DNA of 64,000 nucleotides from Micromonospora sp. RP3T (GCF_003027925.1 NZ_PYPS01000013.1:1-64000); one strand, 5' to 3'; counted from the first letter of the stretch, positions 28,001 through 36,365 are shown. Numbers and translations: made by a program. The notes: generated from the letters alone by a model not told the origin.

Positions 28001-28462
28001 ACCCCGGCCGGGCAGGGCGGTTTCACCGGCTGGACCGAGTTCGGGGTGGACCCGGTCACCGCACGGGAGGCGGAGCGGGCCCGCCGTGACCCGCTCGCCG
28101 AGGGGCCGGAGTGGGTGGCCGCGGAGACGCACGCCCACGTCGACCGGCTCGCGCTGGACGCGCCGACCCAGGTGCGCCTCGGCGCCCCCGCGGCTGTCGT
28201 CGCCACGCTCACCCAGCCCGGCGGCCGGCAGGTGCCGGTGGGGCCGCCGGTGAGCGCCGACTGGGCGGGCTCGCCCAACCTGCACGTCGGCGGCGCGACC
28301 GGGGTACGCCCGTGGCACGTGGCCCGGTTCGACCCGTCGACCGGTCAGCTCACCGCGCTACGTGCCGGTGCACGGATCCTGCTCACGGTCACCGTCAACG
28401 GCGTCCGCGCCGAGGCCACGGTGACCACCACCGCGGCGGCGCAGGCGCGCCCCGCCGCGTAG
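25004..28462 (+). CDS. Secreted phosphodiester glycosidase-metallophosphoesterase fusion protein
   Basis: The 1152-aa protein begins with a clear Sec signal (RSAGVLLLTPLLTLTAPMPSA). Residues ~130-415 are a phosphodiester glycosidase (NAGPA/DUF2233) domain with AAVNGDFFDINNSG and NALNLDGGGSSTLL near 375. About 420-760 holds Ig-like and carbohydrate-binding-like beta domains. About 780-1025 is a calcineurin-type metallophosphoesterase with LSDAQF, IIDGDFVD, PGNHE near 857, LFHHPP and NGHVGTFH. The C-terminus is another Ig-like module. It may trim phosphodiester-linked sugars from a cell-surface polymer and then hydrolyse the phosphate; this is inferred from the domains. Confidence 0.85.
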   Translation: MRLRSRSIRSAGVLLLTPLLTLTAPMPSAAAATPSTPAAATPTGTAAEDAPAASSRPESAVTLAAVEPAGGLETAKTTRPVAPGLDLTSFDRYDAAGWLRADALTADLSGGLTVDYVNSGAVTRDEPLRAAVDRSRAVAAVNGDFFDINNSGAAQGVGIRSGELVQSPVTGHPNAVGISAGGIGRVVEVGFEGTAALPAGPVPLTQFNNMVQRDGVGVFTPLWGAYPRQRAVDGAARVVEVTVTGGRVATVATTAGEGPIPAGSTVLLGREAGADALAALRPGDAVDLSWRPRASDGGDLRAAVGGGNVLVRDGVVQSIADQSLAPRTSVGFSADGRRMIMLTVDGRQVDSRGVTQTEMGRMMVELGAANALNLDGGGSSTLLAREPGAAAVQVENSPSDGSERPVPNGLAVYAPKGSGRLTGYWLETASDPTAAPGVAPVRGGRPDRVFPGLTRRLTAAGHDETYGPAAGEPRWRATHGRVDGDGIFRAGSPGRSTVTAARGRARGTLDLTVLGPLARIDATVDRVGLDGAGDTGLFGVVGYDAEGNTAPIEPADLTLEYDHDLLSVTPTADGNLSVTALGGSGSALVTALVGGHRTVLPVTVGLTDVPVAGFDDAASWRFSQARAAGAVAPADGHTGTGLKMSYDFSQSTGTRAAYADPPAWIDVPGQPQAFGMWIRANGTGEWPSLHLHDAQDTQFVLRGPYLDWTGWKYVEFAVPPGVQYPVRVRRFYVAETDPAKQYRSEVVIDDLVARVPPDVQAPPEPNRTDRVVLRDGTVDGAPWRFAVLSDAQFVAADPDSELVAQARRTLREVRAARPDFLIIDGDFVDTAYPADFALAKRILDEELGGEVPYHYVPGNHEIMGAPIDNFRSVFGDTTRVFDHRGTRFLTLSTASGSLRGGGFDQVELLRRTLDEAAADRAVGSVAVLFHHPPRDPGPVKASQLGDRKEAALVEQWLADFQHRTGKGAVMVNGHVGTFHADRVDGVPYVINGNAGKDPSTPAGQGGFTGWTEFGVDPVTAREAERARRDPLAEGPEWVAAETHAHVDRLALDAPTQVRLGAPAAVVATLTQPGGRQVPVGPPVSADWAGSPNLHVGGATGVRPWHVARFDPSTGQLTALRAGARILLTVTVNGVRAEATVTTTAAAQARPAA

Positions 28463-28467
28463 GTCCC

Positions 28468-28506
28468 CCGGCCGGGCTCCTCGTCCTGGGGGAGGAGCCC
28501 GGCCGG
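28468..28506 (+). terminator. Terminator after the glycosidase-phosphoesterase gene
   Basis: Perfect 15-bp stem CCGGCCGGGCTCCTC / GAGGAGCCCGGCCGG with a 9-nt loop, 5 bp after the stop codon. The 200 bp from here to rpmE holds the rpmE promoter region; no gene is seen there. Confidence 0.8.
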
Positions 28507-28708
28507 CGGGGCGCGCATGCCCCGGGGGTGGGCGGGAATGCGGGGAGGTGGTCGGGCGTTGTGGCGGGCGGACCTGCTGTGCCGGCCGGCCGACGCCCAT
28601 GGCACACTGGTCAATCGGCCACCGGTTCCGGTTCACGCCCGAGCCCGTCACCACGACGGGGCACACCGACGGCGACCCGGCGACCACCCACGAAAGGACC
28701 GAGGCGAC

Positions 28709-28933
28709 ATGAAGCCCAACATCCACCCGGAGTACGCGACCACCGAGGTCCGCTGCTCCTGCGGCAACACGTTCACGACCCGCAGCACCGCCAAGGGCGG
28801 CGCCATCAGCGTCGAGACCTGCAGCGCCTGCCACCCGTTCTACACCGGTAAGCAGCGCGTGCTGGACACCGCCGGTCGGGTCGCGAAGTTCCAGCAGAAG
28901 TACGCCAAGGTTCAGGCCAAGAAGGCCAAGTAG
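28709..28933 (+). CDS. rpmE: 50S ribosomal protein L31 (zinc-binding form)
   Basis: The 74-aa protein starts at ATG 28709 ([14 protein letters not shown]); the longer open frame upstream is not supported. The Cys pairs Cys16/Cys18 (RCSCGN) and Cys38/Cys41 (CSACHPF) mark the zinc-ribbon C+ paralogue, the form normally replaced by a Cys-free copy under zinc limitation. The C-terminal [17 protein letters not shown] is the family signature. It sits in its conserved rho-rpmE-prfA place, flanked by its own terminators on both sides. Confidence 0.97.
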   Translation: MKPNIHPEYATTEVRCSCGNTFTTRSTAKGGAISVETCSACHPFYTGKQRVLDTAGRVAKFQQKYAKVQAKKAK

Positions 28934-28944
28934 CTCCGTCGACG

Positions 28945-28979
28945 ACGCCCGTGTCCGGCCCCGTGCCGGACACGGGCGT
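28945..28979 (+). terminator. Terminator after rpmE
   Basis: Perfect 15-bp stem ACGCCCGTGTCCGGC / GCCGGACACGGGCGT with a 5-nt loop, 11 bp after the rpmE stop. prfA must then be read through or transcribed from the short gap at 28980-29022. Confidence 0.8.
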
Positions 28980-29022
28980 TCGTCCGTTTCCACCCGGCGT
29001 CTTCTGAAGGAGCATCCGCAGC

Positions 29023-30111
29023 ATGAGCAGTGAGCGCCTGGCCGCCCTCCTCGACGAGTACGCCGACCTGGAGAAGCGGCTGGCCGACCCGGCCATCCAC
29101 GCCGACCAGGGCACCGCCCGGCGGGTCGGCCGGCGGTACGCCGAGCTGGTGCCGCTGCACAAGGCGGCCGGCGAGCTGGAACAGGCCCGTGCCGACCTGG
29201 TCGCCGCCCGCGAGCTGGCCGCCGAGGACCCGGCGTTCGCCGCCGAGGCGGACACCATCGCGGCCACCCTGCCGGCGCTCGAGGAACGGCTCGCCGAACT
29301 GCTCATCCCGCGTGACCCGCACGACGCGAAGGACGTGATCGTCGAGATCAAGGCCGGCGAGGGCGGTGAGGAGTCGGCGTTGTTCGCCGGTGACCTGCTG
29401 CGGATGTACACCAGGTACGCCGAGCGTCGGGGCTGGACCACCGAGGTGATCGACGCCCAGGACTCCGACCTCGGCGGGGTGAAGGACGTCTCGCTGGCGA
29501 TCAAGACCAAGGGCGTGCCCGAGGGCGGCAACGGCGTCTGGTCCCGGCTCAAGTGGGAGGGCGGCGTGCACCGGGTGCAGCGCGTCCCGGTGACCGAGTC
29601 GCAGGGCCGGATCCACACCAGCGCGGCCGGCGTGCTGGTGCTGCCCGAGGCGGAGGACGTGGACGTCACCATCGACGCGAACGAGCTGCGGATCGACGTG
29701 TTCCGCTCGTCCGGGCCCGGTGGCCAGTCGGTAAACACCACCGACTCGGCGGTCCGGATCACCCACGTGCCGACCGGCATCGTGGTGTCCTGCCAGAACG
29801 AGAAGTCGCAGCTCCAGAACCGCGAGCAGGCGATGCGGATCCTGCGCGCCCGGCTGCTCGCCGCGGCCCAGGAGCAGGCCGACGCCGCCGCCTCGGACGC
29901 CCGCAAGGCGCAGGTCCGCACCGTGGACCGGTCGGAGCGGATCCGCACCTACAACTTCCCGCAGAACCGGATCACCGACCACCGGATCGGCTACACCGCG
30001 TACAACCTCGACCTGGCGCTGGCCGGCGAGCTGGACGGGGTGCTCGACGCGCTGACCGAGGCGGACCGGGCGGCCCGGCTGGCCGGCGAGACCGAACTGT
30101 CCCGCCGCTGA
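29023..30111 (+). CDS. prfA: Peptide chain release factor 1
   Basis: This 362-aa class I release factor reads UAA/UAG. The peptidyl-hydrolysis loop is [16 protein letters not shown] (GGQ). The stop-codon recognition tripeptide is PVT in [19 protein letters not shown], an allowed PxT variant of the E. coli PAT motif, which identifies RF1 and not RF2. The ATG follows GAAGGAG. The GGQ glutamine is the usual target of the PrmC methylase, encoded 1.7 kb downstream across one divergent gene. Confidence 0.97.
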   Translation: MSSERLAALLDEYADLEKRLADPAIHADQGTARRVGRRYAELVPLHKAAGELEQARADLVAARELAAEDPAFAAEADTIAATLPALEERLAELLIPRDPHDAKDVIVEIKAGEGGEESALFAGDLLRMYTRYAERRGWTTEVIDAQDSDLGGVKDVSLAIKTKGVPEGGNGVWSRLKWEGGVHRVQRVPVTESQGRIHTSAAGVLVLPEAEDVDVTIDANELRIDVFRSSGPGGQSVNTTDSAVRITHVPTGIVVSCQNEKSQLQNREQAMRILRARLLAAAQEQADAAASDARKAQVRTVDRSERIRTYNFPQNRITDHRIGYTAYNLDLALAGELDGVLDALTEADRAARLAGETELSRR

Positions 30112-30116
30112 GGGAG

Positions 30117-30177
30117 CGCTGTTAAAAGGGGGCCCTTCCTCTACCGAAGGCGTTAACAGGGGGCCCCGCCTTACCCC
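30117..30177. repeat. Dispersed GGGGCCCC/GTTAAC intergenic repeat, copy 4
   Basis: Reads GCTGTTAAAAGGGGGCCCTT, then CCTCTACCGAAGG, then CGTTAACAGGGGGCCCCGCC. It fills the 67-bp gap between the convergent prfA and GGDEF genes and ends 1 bp before the latter's stop codon. Confidence 0.8.
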
Positions 30178-30178
30178 C

Positions 30179-31732
30179 TCAGCTGGCGCGGAGGCGGTCC
30201 TTCGCGCGCAGCATCTCCCGGTCGGCCAGCTCGAACGCGGCGCCCAGCGCCTCCCGGACGCTGATCGTGGTGCTGCCGTCGACCTCCGCGAACCCGATGG
30301 TCACCCCGACCGGGGTGCCCGGGACCAGGGTGTCCCAGTCCTCGGTGCGCACGGCCGCCTCGATCCGCCGGGCCACCTCGACCGCCTCCGGCATGACGGT
30401 GTCCGGCAGCACCACGACGAACTCGTCGCCGCCGTAGCGGGCCACGAAGTCGCCCCGCCGCATCACCCGGTTGATCACGCCGGCGACCCGTTGCAGCACC
30501 AGGTCGCCGGAGTGGTGCCCGTGCCGGGTGTTGACCGCCTTGAACCCGTCGAGGTCGCAGACGCCGATCACCACCCGCTCGCCCCGGGACACCACCGCGC
30601 CGAGGTAGCGCTCCAGCCGGCGGCGGTTGGGCAGGCCGGTGAGCGGGTCGGTGAGCGCCTCGCCCTCGTACCGGGCGGCCTCGCGGCGCATCTCCTCGTG
30701 GTCGATCCGGGCGGCGATGCCGTCGATGTAGACGTCCCGCAGGCGGTCGCTGCGCCGGGCGGCCAGCCGGAACGCGTGCCGGTCCGCGCGGTGCGCGCCG
30801 GCGTGGTCGCCGGCCCGGGCCAGCGCGATGCTGCGCAGCCGGGGCTGTTCGGCGGCGCCGAGCGTCTCGTCGGAGACCCGGATCGCGTCCAGCCGGGTGA
30901 CCCCCTCGATCGGCCGGCCGGCGGCGACCGCCAGGCAGACCTGGCCGAGCTGGCGCAGGTCGCGGGCGCGGGCGCTGTCCCCGCCGTGGCCGAGCAGGCG
31001 GTTCGGGTCGGCGTCCCCGGCGGACTCCACCCGGTCGCCGAGCGCGGCCCGGCGGGCGGCGGCGTACCCGTACGCGGCGAGGCTGCTGGGGCGCAGGTTG
31101 GCGGCCCGCCCGCCGCGCAGGAACCGGGCCAGGTCGCCGGCCACGTCGCGCAGCACCCGCAGGCAGCCGTCGCTGTCGCCGTTGTGGTCCAGCGCCACCG
31201 CGTTGCGCAGCCGGATCCCCGGCGCGGCGAACGTCTCCTCCGGGATGCCCGCGCCCAGTCCGACCTCGCGCGCGCGTTCGATCGCGCCGAGCGCGTGGCC
31301 GTGGAAGCTGAGGTACGAGTACGCCATCGCCAGGTCGTGCCAGCCCCAGGCGGTGTCCCGGTCCGGTGTGTCGTCGGCGCCGAGCGCGCGGGCGGCCCGG
31401 ACCAGGTGCATCACGCACCGGTCGAGCGCGCCCTGGTGGTGGGCGGCGAGCGCGGCCAGCGCGTTGAGGTGCCCGTGCAGGTAGGGCTCGGCCAGGTCGC
31501 GCACGGCGGCCGAGGCGTCCTCGACGGCCCTGGTGAACTCGGCGGTCCGACCGAGATTGATCAGCGCGGACAGGCGTTGCACCAGCGCGTCGGCGCGGGC
31601 GTACGGGTCGTCGGTGGTGCGGATCACGCGTTCGAGCAGCACGCACGCCTCGGCGGAGCGGCTCGCCTCCTGCAACGCCCGGGCACGTCGGAGGGCGTCA
31701 ACCTGGTCCTCGACCTGGTCGAGCCAGCCCAC
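30179..31732 (-). CDS. Diguanylate cyclase (GGDEF) with TPR-like sensory region
   Basis: The 517-aa cytosolic protein has no membrane segment. Residues 1-345 are Ala/Arg-rich paired helices resembling tetratricopeptide repeats. Residues ~350-515 are a GGDEF domain starting TDPLTGLPNRRRLERYL. The active-site loop is intact (YGGDEF, residues 433-438) and a product-inhibition I-site RRGD lies five residues before it, so c-di-GMP synthesis with feedback inhibition is expected. It lies between prfA and prmC but on the opposite strand, so it is probably an independent unit. What the TPR-like part senses is not known. Confidence 0.85.
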   Translation of the reverse strand: MGWLDQVEDQVDALRRARALQEASRSAEACVLLERVIRTTDDPYARADALVQRLSALINLGRTAEFTRAVEDASAAVRDLAEPYLHGHLNALAALAAHHQGALDRCVMHLVRAARALGADDTPDRDTAWGWHDLAMAYSYLSFHGHALGAIERAREVGLGAGIPEETFAAPGIRLRNAVALDHNGDSDGCLRVLRDVAGDLARFLRGGRAANLRPSSLAAYGYAAARRAALGDRVESAGDADPNRLLGHGGDSARARDLRQLGQVCLAVAAGRPIEGVTRLDAIRVSDETLGAAEQPRLRSIALARAGDHAGAHRADRHAFRLAARRSDRLRDVYIDGIAARIDHEEMRREAARYEGEALTDPLTGLPNRRRLERYLGAVVSRGERVVIGVCDLDGFKAVNTRHGHHSGDLVLQRVAGVINRVMRRGDFVARYGGDEFVVVLPDTVMPEAVEVARRIEAAVRTEDWDTLVPGTPVGVTIGFAEVDGSTTISVREALGAAFELADREMLRAKDRLRAS

Positions 31733-31805
31733 TCGCGACCTCCCTGACGTGTGCGCCCGGACGCACCCGCTCGTGTGGCGACCCGCGACGCTTCATGATT
31801 ATTGC

Positions 31806-32753
31806 GTGAGCACACTCCCGCAACACCCGTCCGAAGGGACAGAACGCGAACGCGTCTCGCCGATGATCGCCCGAGCGGCCCGGACGCTGGCCGCCGCCGG
31901 CGTGGCGGCACCGCGGGCGGAGGCCGAGCAGTTGGCCGCGTACGTGCTGGGGGTGCCGCGCGGCCGGCTGGCGCTGGCCGACGGGTTCACCGCGGTCCAA
32001 CGTGACCGCCTGGCCGCGCTGCTCGACCGGCGGGTGGCCCGGGAGCCGTTGCAGCACCTCACCGGCGCGGCCGGTTTCCGGCACCTGGAGCTGGCGGTCG
32101 GGCCGGGGGTGTTCGTGCCCCGCCCGGAGACCGAACTGCTCGCCGGTTGGGGGGTCGAGGTGGCCCGGCGGCTCGCCGCGCCGCTCGTGGTGGACCTGTG
32201 CAGCGGCTCCGGCGCGATCGCGCTCGCGGTCGCCCAGGAGGTGCCGGCGGCCCGGGTGGTGGCGGTGGAACGCTCCCCGGCCGCGCTGGCCTGGCTGCGG
32301 CGCAACGCGGCCGGGCGGGCCGGCGCGGGGGACCGGCCGGTCGAGGTGGTGGTCGCCGACGTCACCGACCCGGAGCTGCTGGCGGACCTGGCCGGCCGCG
32401 TCGACGTGCTGCTCTGCAACCCGCCGTACGTGCCGCGCGCGGTGACCGTGCCGCCGGAGGTGGCCGGCCACGACCCGGACGAGGCGGTGTTCGGCGGCGC
32501 GGACGGGCTGGACGTGATCCGGCCGGTCGTGGCCCGCGCCGCGACGCTGCTGCGTCCGGGCGGGGTGATCGGTGTCGAGCACGACGACACGCACGCCACG
32601 GCGGTGCCGGCCCTGCTCGCCGCCGACGGCCGGTACGAGCACGTGGCGGAGCACCGGGACCTGGCCGGGCGGCCCCGCTGGGCGACCGCGTCCCGGCGGG
32701 CGGACGGCCGACACGCCGACCCCGGCGCGGCGTGGCAGACTGACTCCTCGTGA
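31806..32753 (+). CDS. prmC: Release factor glutamine methyltransferase
   Basis: GTG 31806 gives a 315-aa protein; the frame is open further up, and ATG 31863 is a second option. It has the N-terminal helical PrmC domain (AEAEQLAAYVLGVPRGRL), the FRHLELAVGPGVFVPRPETELL linker region and the SAM fold VVDLCSGSGAIALAVAQE. The catalytic NPPY (LLCNPPYVPRA) holds the glutamine side chain of the release-factor GGQ loop. It N5-methylates prfA/prfB products. It overlaps tsaC by TGATG. Confidence 0.94.
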   Translation: MSTLPQHPSEGTERERVSPMIARAARTLAAAGVAAPRAEAEQLAAYVLGVPRGRLALADGFTAVQRDRLAALLDRRVAREPLQHLTGAAGFRHLELAVGPGVFVPRPETELLAGWGVEVARRLAAPLVVDLCSGSGAIALAVAQEVPAARVVAVERSPAALAWLRRNAAGRAGAGDRPVEVVVADVTDPELLADLAGRVDVLLCNPPYVPRAVTVPPEVAGHDPDEAVFGGADGLDVIRPVVARAATLLRPGGVIGVEHDDTHATAVPALLAADGRYEHVAEHRDLAGRPRWATASRRADGRHADPGAAWQTDSS

Positions 32754-33397
32754 TGCTCTACGACTGTCGGTCGCCCGCCGACCGGGACCGCGGCATCGCC
32801 GCTGCCATCGAGGCCGTCAAGAACGGTGAACTCGTCGTCCTGCCGACCGACACGGTCTACGGCATCGGGGCGGACGCGTTCACGCCGTACGCGGTGAAGG
32901 CCCTGGCGGACACCAAGGGCGGCACCCGGCAGGCGCCGCCGGTGCTGATCGGCTCCCGGCACACCCTCGACGGCCTGGTCTTCTCGCTGCCCCAGGTGGC
33001 CCGCGACCTGGTCGAGGCGTTCTGGCCGGGCGCGTTGACGATCGTGGTGGAGCACTCGCCGAGCCTGGCCTGGGACCTCGGCGACACCAGCGGCACGGTG
33101 GCGGTGCGGATGCCGCTGCACCCGGTCGCGTTGGAGGTGCTGCGGGAGACCGGTCCGATGGCGGTCGCCTCGGCCAACAAGGTCGGCCAGCCCGCCGCGC
33201 TGACCGCCGAGGAGGCCCGCGACCAGCTCGGTTACGGCGTCCGGGCGTACCTCGAGGCCGGGCCGGCGGTGGACCCGGTGCCGAGCACCATCGTCGACGT
33301 GACCGGCGAGGTGCCGCGGGTGCTGCGCCAGGGCGCGGTGTCGGTGGCGAAGCTGCGCGAGGTGGCGCCGGAGCTCCTCGACGAGCGGGGGGTCTGA
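32753..33397 (+). CDS. L-threonylcarbamoyladenylate synthase (Sua5/YrdC/YwlC family)
   Basis: The ATG at 32753 overlaps the prmC stop (a GTG 3 bp earlier is also in frame), giving 214 aa. The YrdC fold is clear: GELVVLPTDTVYGIGADAFTP, then KALADTKGG, PGALTIVVEHS, SGTVAVRMPLHPVALEVL and VASANKVGQPAALTAEEA, and a C-terminal STIVDVTGEVPRVLRQGAVS. It makes threonylcarbamoyl-AMP for the t6A modification of tRNAs reading ANN codons. The pairing with prmC is conserved in actinobacteria. Confidence 0.93.
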   Translation: MLYDCRSPADRDRGIAAAIEAVKNGELVVLPTDTVYGIGADAFTPYAVKALADTKGGTRQAPPVLIGSRHTLDGLVFSLPQVARDLVEAFWPGALTIVVEHSPSLAWDLGDTSGTVAVRMPLHPVALEVLRETGPMAVASANKVGQPAALTAEEARDQLGYGVRAYLEAGPAVDPVPSTIVDVTGEVPRVLRQGAVSVAKLREVAPELLDERGV

Positions 33398-34009
33398 GTG
33401 CCGCCCTTCACCGTCCTGCACGTCTGCATGGGCAACATCTGCCGGTCGCCGATGGCCGAGCGGCTGCTGCTGCTCGCCGTGCGGGAGCGGCTGGCCCGGC
33501 TCGACGTCGACCCGGCCGGCTCGGACGCGCTGGTGCACAGCCACAGCGCCGGCACCGGCGGCTGGCACGCCGACGAGGAGATGAACCCGCCGGCCGCGCG
33601 GCAGGTGACCGCGCGCGGTGGTGACGTGGCCGGGTTCACCGCGCGGCGGCTGCGCTCGGACCTGATCGACGCCGCCGACCTGGTGCTCACCGCCACCGCC
33701 GACCAGCAGGAGTACGTGGTGGCGCTGCGACCGGACGCCGCCGGGCGCACGTTCGTGCTGGGCGAGTTCGGCCGGCTGCTGGGTGGGCTGGACCGGTCCG
33801 CCCTGCCCCCCGCCGGGCCGACGCCGGAGGCGGTGCACGCCCGGGGGATGGCGCTGGTGGCCGCCGCCGACGCGGCCCGCCGGGGCGACCCGGCGTTGCC
33901 CACCGACGACCTGGACGACCCGTGGGGCCGGGGCGACCAGTGTTTCAGCCGGGTGGCCGACGAGATCGAGGAGACGGTCCAGCCGCTGGCTGCCGCGTTG
34001 CTGCCCTGA
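33398..34009 (+). CDS. Low-molecular-weight protein tyrosine phosphatase family protein
   Basis: The 203-aa product starts at a GTG directly abutting the tsaC stop, so it is translationally coupled. The P-loop C(X)5R is Cys10-Arg16 in HVCMGNICRSPMAE, near the N-terminus as in the family. The general-acid Asp is probably in the late DDPWGRG segment. It is longer than classical LMW-PTPs (~160 aa) because of a ~30-residue Arg/Leu insert near residue 120. Such enzymes dephosphorylate proteins or arsenate-like substrates; the target is unknown. Confidence 0.88.
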   Translation: MPPFTVLHVCMGNICRSPMAERLLLLAVRERLARLDVDPAGSDALVHSHSAGTGGWHADEEMNPPAARQVTARGGDVAGFTARRLRSDLIDAADLVLTATADQQEYVVALRPDAAGRTFVLGEFGRLLGGLDRSALPPAGPTPEAVHARGMALVAAADAARRGDPALPTDDLDDPWGRGDQCFSRVADEIEETVQPLAAALLP

Positions 34010-34121
34010 GGTTCATCCTTTCTCGCGAACTTCCTGCGCATTTCGTCGAAGGCGCCGGCAAAAACGGCAAATCCGGTCATTCTTGACGGGTCCGTACGGC
34101 CGGCTCCTGCGGGGAGAGCTG

Positions 34122-36233
34122 ATGAACCGCGCCCATCTCGACAAGCTGTTCACCGTGCTGCTCGCCGGCGTGCTCGCCGGACTGGCCCTGGCCGCCGCCG
34201 CGCTGCCGGCCGCGCTGGTCCTCGGGCTGGGCGTGAAGAACCTGATGCCGTACACCGAACTGCCGGAGGCACTCCGGGCGCCGCAGCCGGCGCAACGCGC
34301 CAACCTGTACGCCAACGACGGCCGCACGCTGATCACCTCGTTCTACGTCGAGGACCGGGTGGACGTGCCGGTCGGCGAGGTGGCGCCGGTGATGCGGGAC
34401 GCCATCGTGGCCGCCGAGGACGTGCGCTTCTACGAGCACCACGGCGTCGACGTGCGGGGCGTGCTGCGGGCGTTGACGGCCAACCGCACGGAGGGCACCC
34501 GGCAGGGCGCCTCCACGCTGACCATGCAGTACGTGCGCAACGCGCTGGCCGGTGATCCCCGGCTGACCGAGGCGCAGCGGACCGCCGCCACCGAGATCAC
34601 CGCCGGCCGCAAGATCCGCGAGATGCGGTACGCGCTGACGCTGGAACGCCAGGTCGGCAAGGACGAGATCCTCGGGCGCTACCTGAACATCGCGTACTTC
34701 GGCGCCGGGGCGTACGGCATCGCCGCCGCCAGCAAGCGCTACTTCTCGACCACGCCGGACCGGCTCACGCTCGCCCAGGCCGCGCTGCTCGCCGGACTGG
34801 TGCGGGCACCGGACCACGACGACCCGATCAACGGCGACGCCGGGGCGGCGCTGGACCGCCGGGCGTACGTGCTGGACCGGATGGTGGAGACCGGTCGGGT
34901 GAACGCGGCGGAGGCGACCGCGGCCAAGGACACCGAACTGGCCCTCAAGCCCAGCGCCACCCCGAACGACTGCACCGCGGTGCCGGCCGGCCACAACGAC
35001 TGGGGCTTCTTCTGCGACTGGTTCACCCAGTGGTGGAACGCCCAGCCGGCGTTCGGCAAGACCGTCGACGAACGGCAGCGCACGCTGCGCCGGGGCGGCT
35101 GGTCGATCGTCTCCTCGCTCGACCCGGACGTGCAGGCCAAGGCGAGCGAGCAGGTACGGACGATCTATCCGGAGACGATCGCGCGGGCCGCGCCGACCGC
35201 GGTCGTGCAGCCAGGCACCGGACGGGTGCTGGCCATGGCGGTCAACCGCGGCTACGGCGTGGGCGACAACCCGGCCGGGCAGCAGAACTACCCGAACACG
35301 GTCAACCAGCTCGTGGCCGGGGGCGGCGGCATCACCGGCTACCAGGCGGGCTCCACGTTCAAGCTGTTCGCGCTGCTGGCCGCGCTGGAGTCCGGGCTGC
35401 CGCTGGACACCGAGTTCGACGCCCCCCGGGTGTACGTCACGAAGTACCCGATCTCCGGCGGCCCGGCCAGTTGCGGCGGCCGGTGGTGTCCGGCGAACGC
35501 CAACACGTACTGGATGGACGGCGACCGCGACATGTGGGACGCGTTCGGCCGCTCGGTGAACACCTACTTCGCCTGGCTGACCGAGCGGGTCGGCGCGGAC
35601 CGGGTGGTCGAGATGGCCCAGCGGCTGGGCATCGCGTTCCGCGCGCCGCAGGACGCGAAGATGGCCCGGGACGGGGCGGCGAACTGGGGGCCGTTCACCC
35701 TCGGCGTCTCCGCCACCACGCCGCTCGACCTGGCCAACGCGTACGCCACGGTGGCCGCCGAGGGGACCTGGTGCCGACCCACCCCGGTCGTCTCCATCAC
35801 GGACGCGACCGGCCGGCGGGTGGCAGCCGGGGACGCCGACTGCCGGCAGGTGCTGGACACCGAGGTGGCCCGCGCGGCGGCCGACGCCAGCCGCTGCCCG
35901 GTGGGCGACCAGTCGATGTACCGCAGGTGTGCCGGCGGCACGGCCGAGGAACTGGCCCCGGGTCTGCGCCGTCCGTTGGCCGGCAAGACCGGCAGTTCGG
36001 AGCGGAACGCCACGGAGACCGTTGTCGCGTTCACCCCGCAGCTCGCGGTGGCCACCATCGCCGCGAACCCGGACGACCCGCGCGACGCGGTCGGCGGCGG
36101 CGTGCAGAAGCGGCAGATCGCCGCCGTCGGCCGCATCCTCGCCTGGGCCCTACGCGATCAGCCCGTCCGCGACTTCGTCCCCCCGGGCGAGGCGGTCGCC
36201 TTCCAGCACACCACCCCCCGCACCGGCAACTGA
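34122..36233 (+). CDS. Class A penicillin-binding protein (bifunctional transglycosylase/transpeptidase)
   Basis: ATG 34122 (MNRAHLDKLFTVLL) follows GGGGAGAG; the longer frame upstream overlaps the phosphatase gene. The 703-aa protein has one N-terminal membrane helix. The glycosyltransferase domain carries catalytic Glu99 in AAEDVRFYEHHGVD, GASTLTMQYVRN and EILGRYLNIAYFGAGAYGI. The transpeptidase domain has the SxxK pair Ser411/Lys414 (GSTFKL), SxN Ser478-Asn480 (RSVNTYF) and KTG Lys622-Gly624 (AGKTGSSE). Cysteines near CDW, SCGGRWC and CRP may form external disulfides. No PASTA or other C-terminal extension is present. Confidence 0.93.
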   Translation: MNRAHLDKLFTVLLAGVLAGLALAAAALPAALVLGLGVKNLMPYTELPEALRAPQPAQRANLYANDGRTLITSFYVEDRVDVPVGEVAPVMRDAIVAAEDVRFYEHHGVDVRGVLRALTANRTEGTRQGASTLTMQYVRNALAGDPRLTEAQRTAATEITAGRKIREMRYALTLERQVGKDEILGRYLNIAYFGAGAYGIAAASKRYFSTTPDRLTLAQAALLAGLVRAPDHDDPINGDAGAALDRRAYVLDRMVETGRVNAAEATAAKDTELALKPSATPNDCTAVPAGHNDWGFFCDWFTQWWNAQPAFGKTVDERQRTLRRGGWSIVSSLDPDVQAKASEQVRTIYPETIARAAPTAVVQPGTGRVLAMAVNRGYGVGDNPAGQQNYPNTVNQLVAGGGGITGYQAGSTFKLFALLAALESGLPLDTEFDAPRVYVTKYPISGGPASCGGRWCPANANTYWMDGDRDMWDAFGRSVNTYFAWLTERVGADRVVEMAQRLGIAFRAPQDAKMARDGAANWGPFTLGVSATTPLDLANAYATVAAEGTWCRPTPVVSITDATGRRVAAGDADCRQVLDTEVARAAADASRCPVGDQSMYRRCAGGTAEELAPGLRRPLAGKTGSSERNATETVVAFTPQLAVATIAANPDDPRDAVGGGVQKRQIAAVGRILAWALRDQPVRDFVPPGEAVAFQHTTPRTGN

Positions 36234-36235
36234 CC

Positions 36236-36365
36236 CACCCCACCCCACCCCACCCTCTCGGGCGCTGTTTCACGGAAAGCGTGGCCAAACGGCCGGGAAT
36301 AGCCACTCTTTCCGTGAAACAGGGCGCCGAGGGCGTGGGGGTGGGTGGGGTGGGTGGGGGAGGGG
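36236..36365. repeat. Large hairpin repeat with flanking C-rich and G-rich arms
   Basis: The inner arms 36261-36285 and 36302-36328 are inverted copies centred on GTTTCACGGAAAG, with GTGGC and GGCGC extensions and few mismatches. Outside them, a CACCCC-repeat arm (36236-36260) faces a GGGTGGGTGGGG-repeat arm (36335-36365), extending the fold to about 130 nt. It lies between convergent genes, a good two-way terminator position. The G-rich arm has several GGG/GGGG tracts able to form a G-quadruplex. Confidence 0.75.

Noticed and set aside
24919-28089. 1056-aa frame overlapping the glycosidase-phosphoesterase gene
   Set aside because: A +1 shadow rich in Arg/Gly/Ala; the other frame has signal peptide and clear catalytic motifs.
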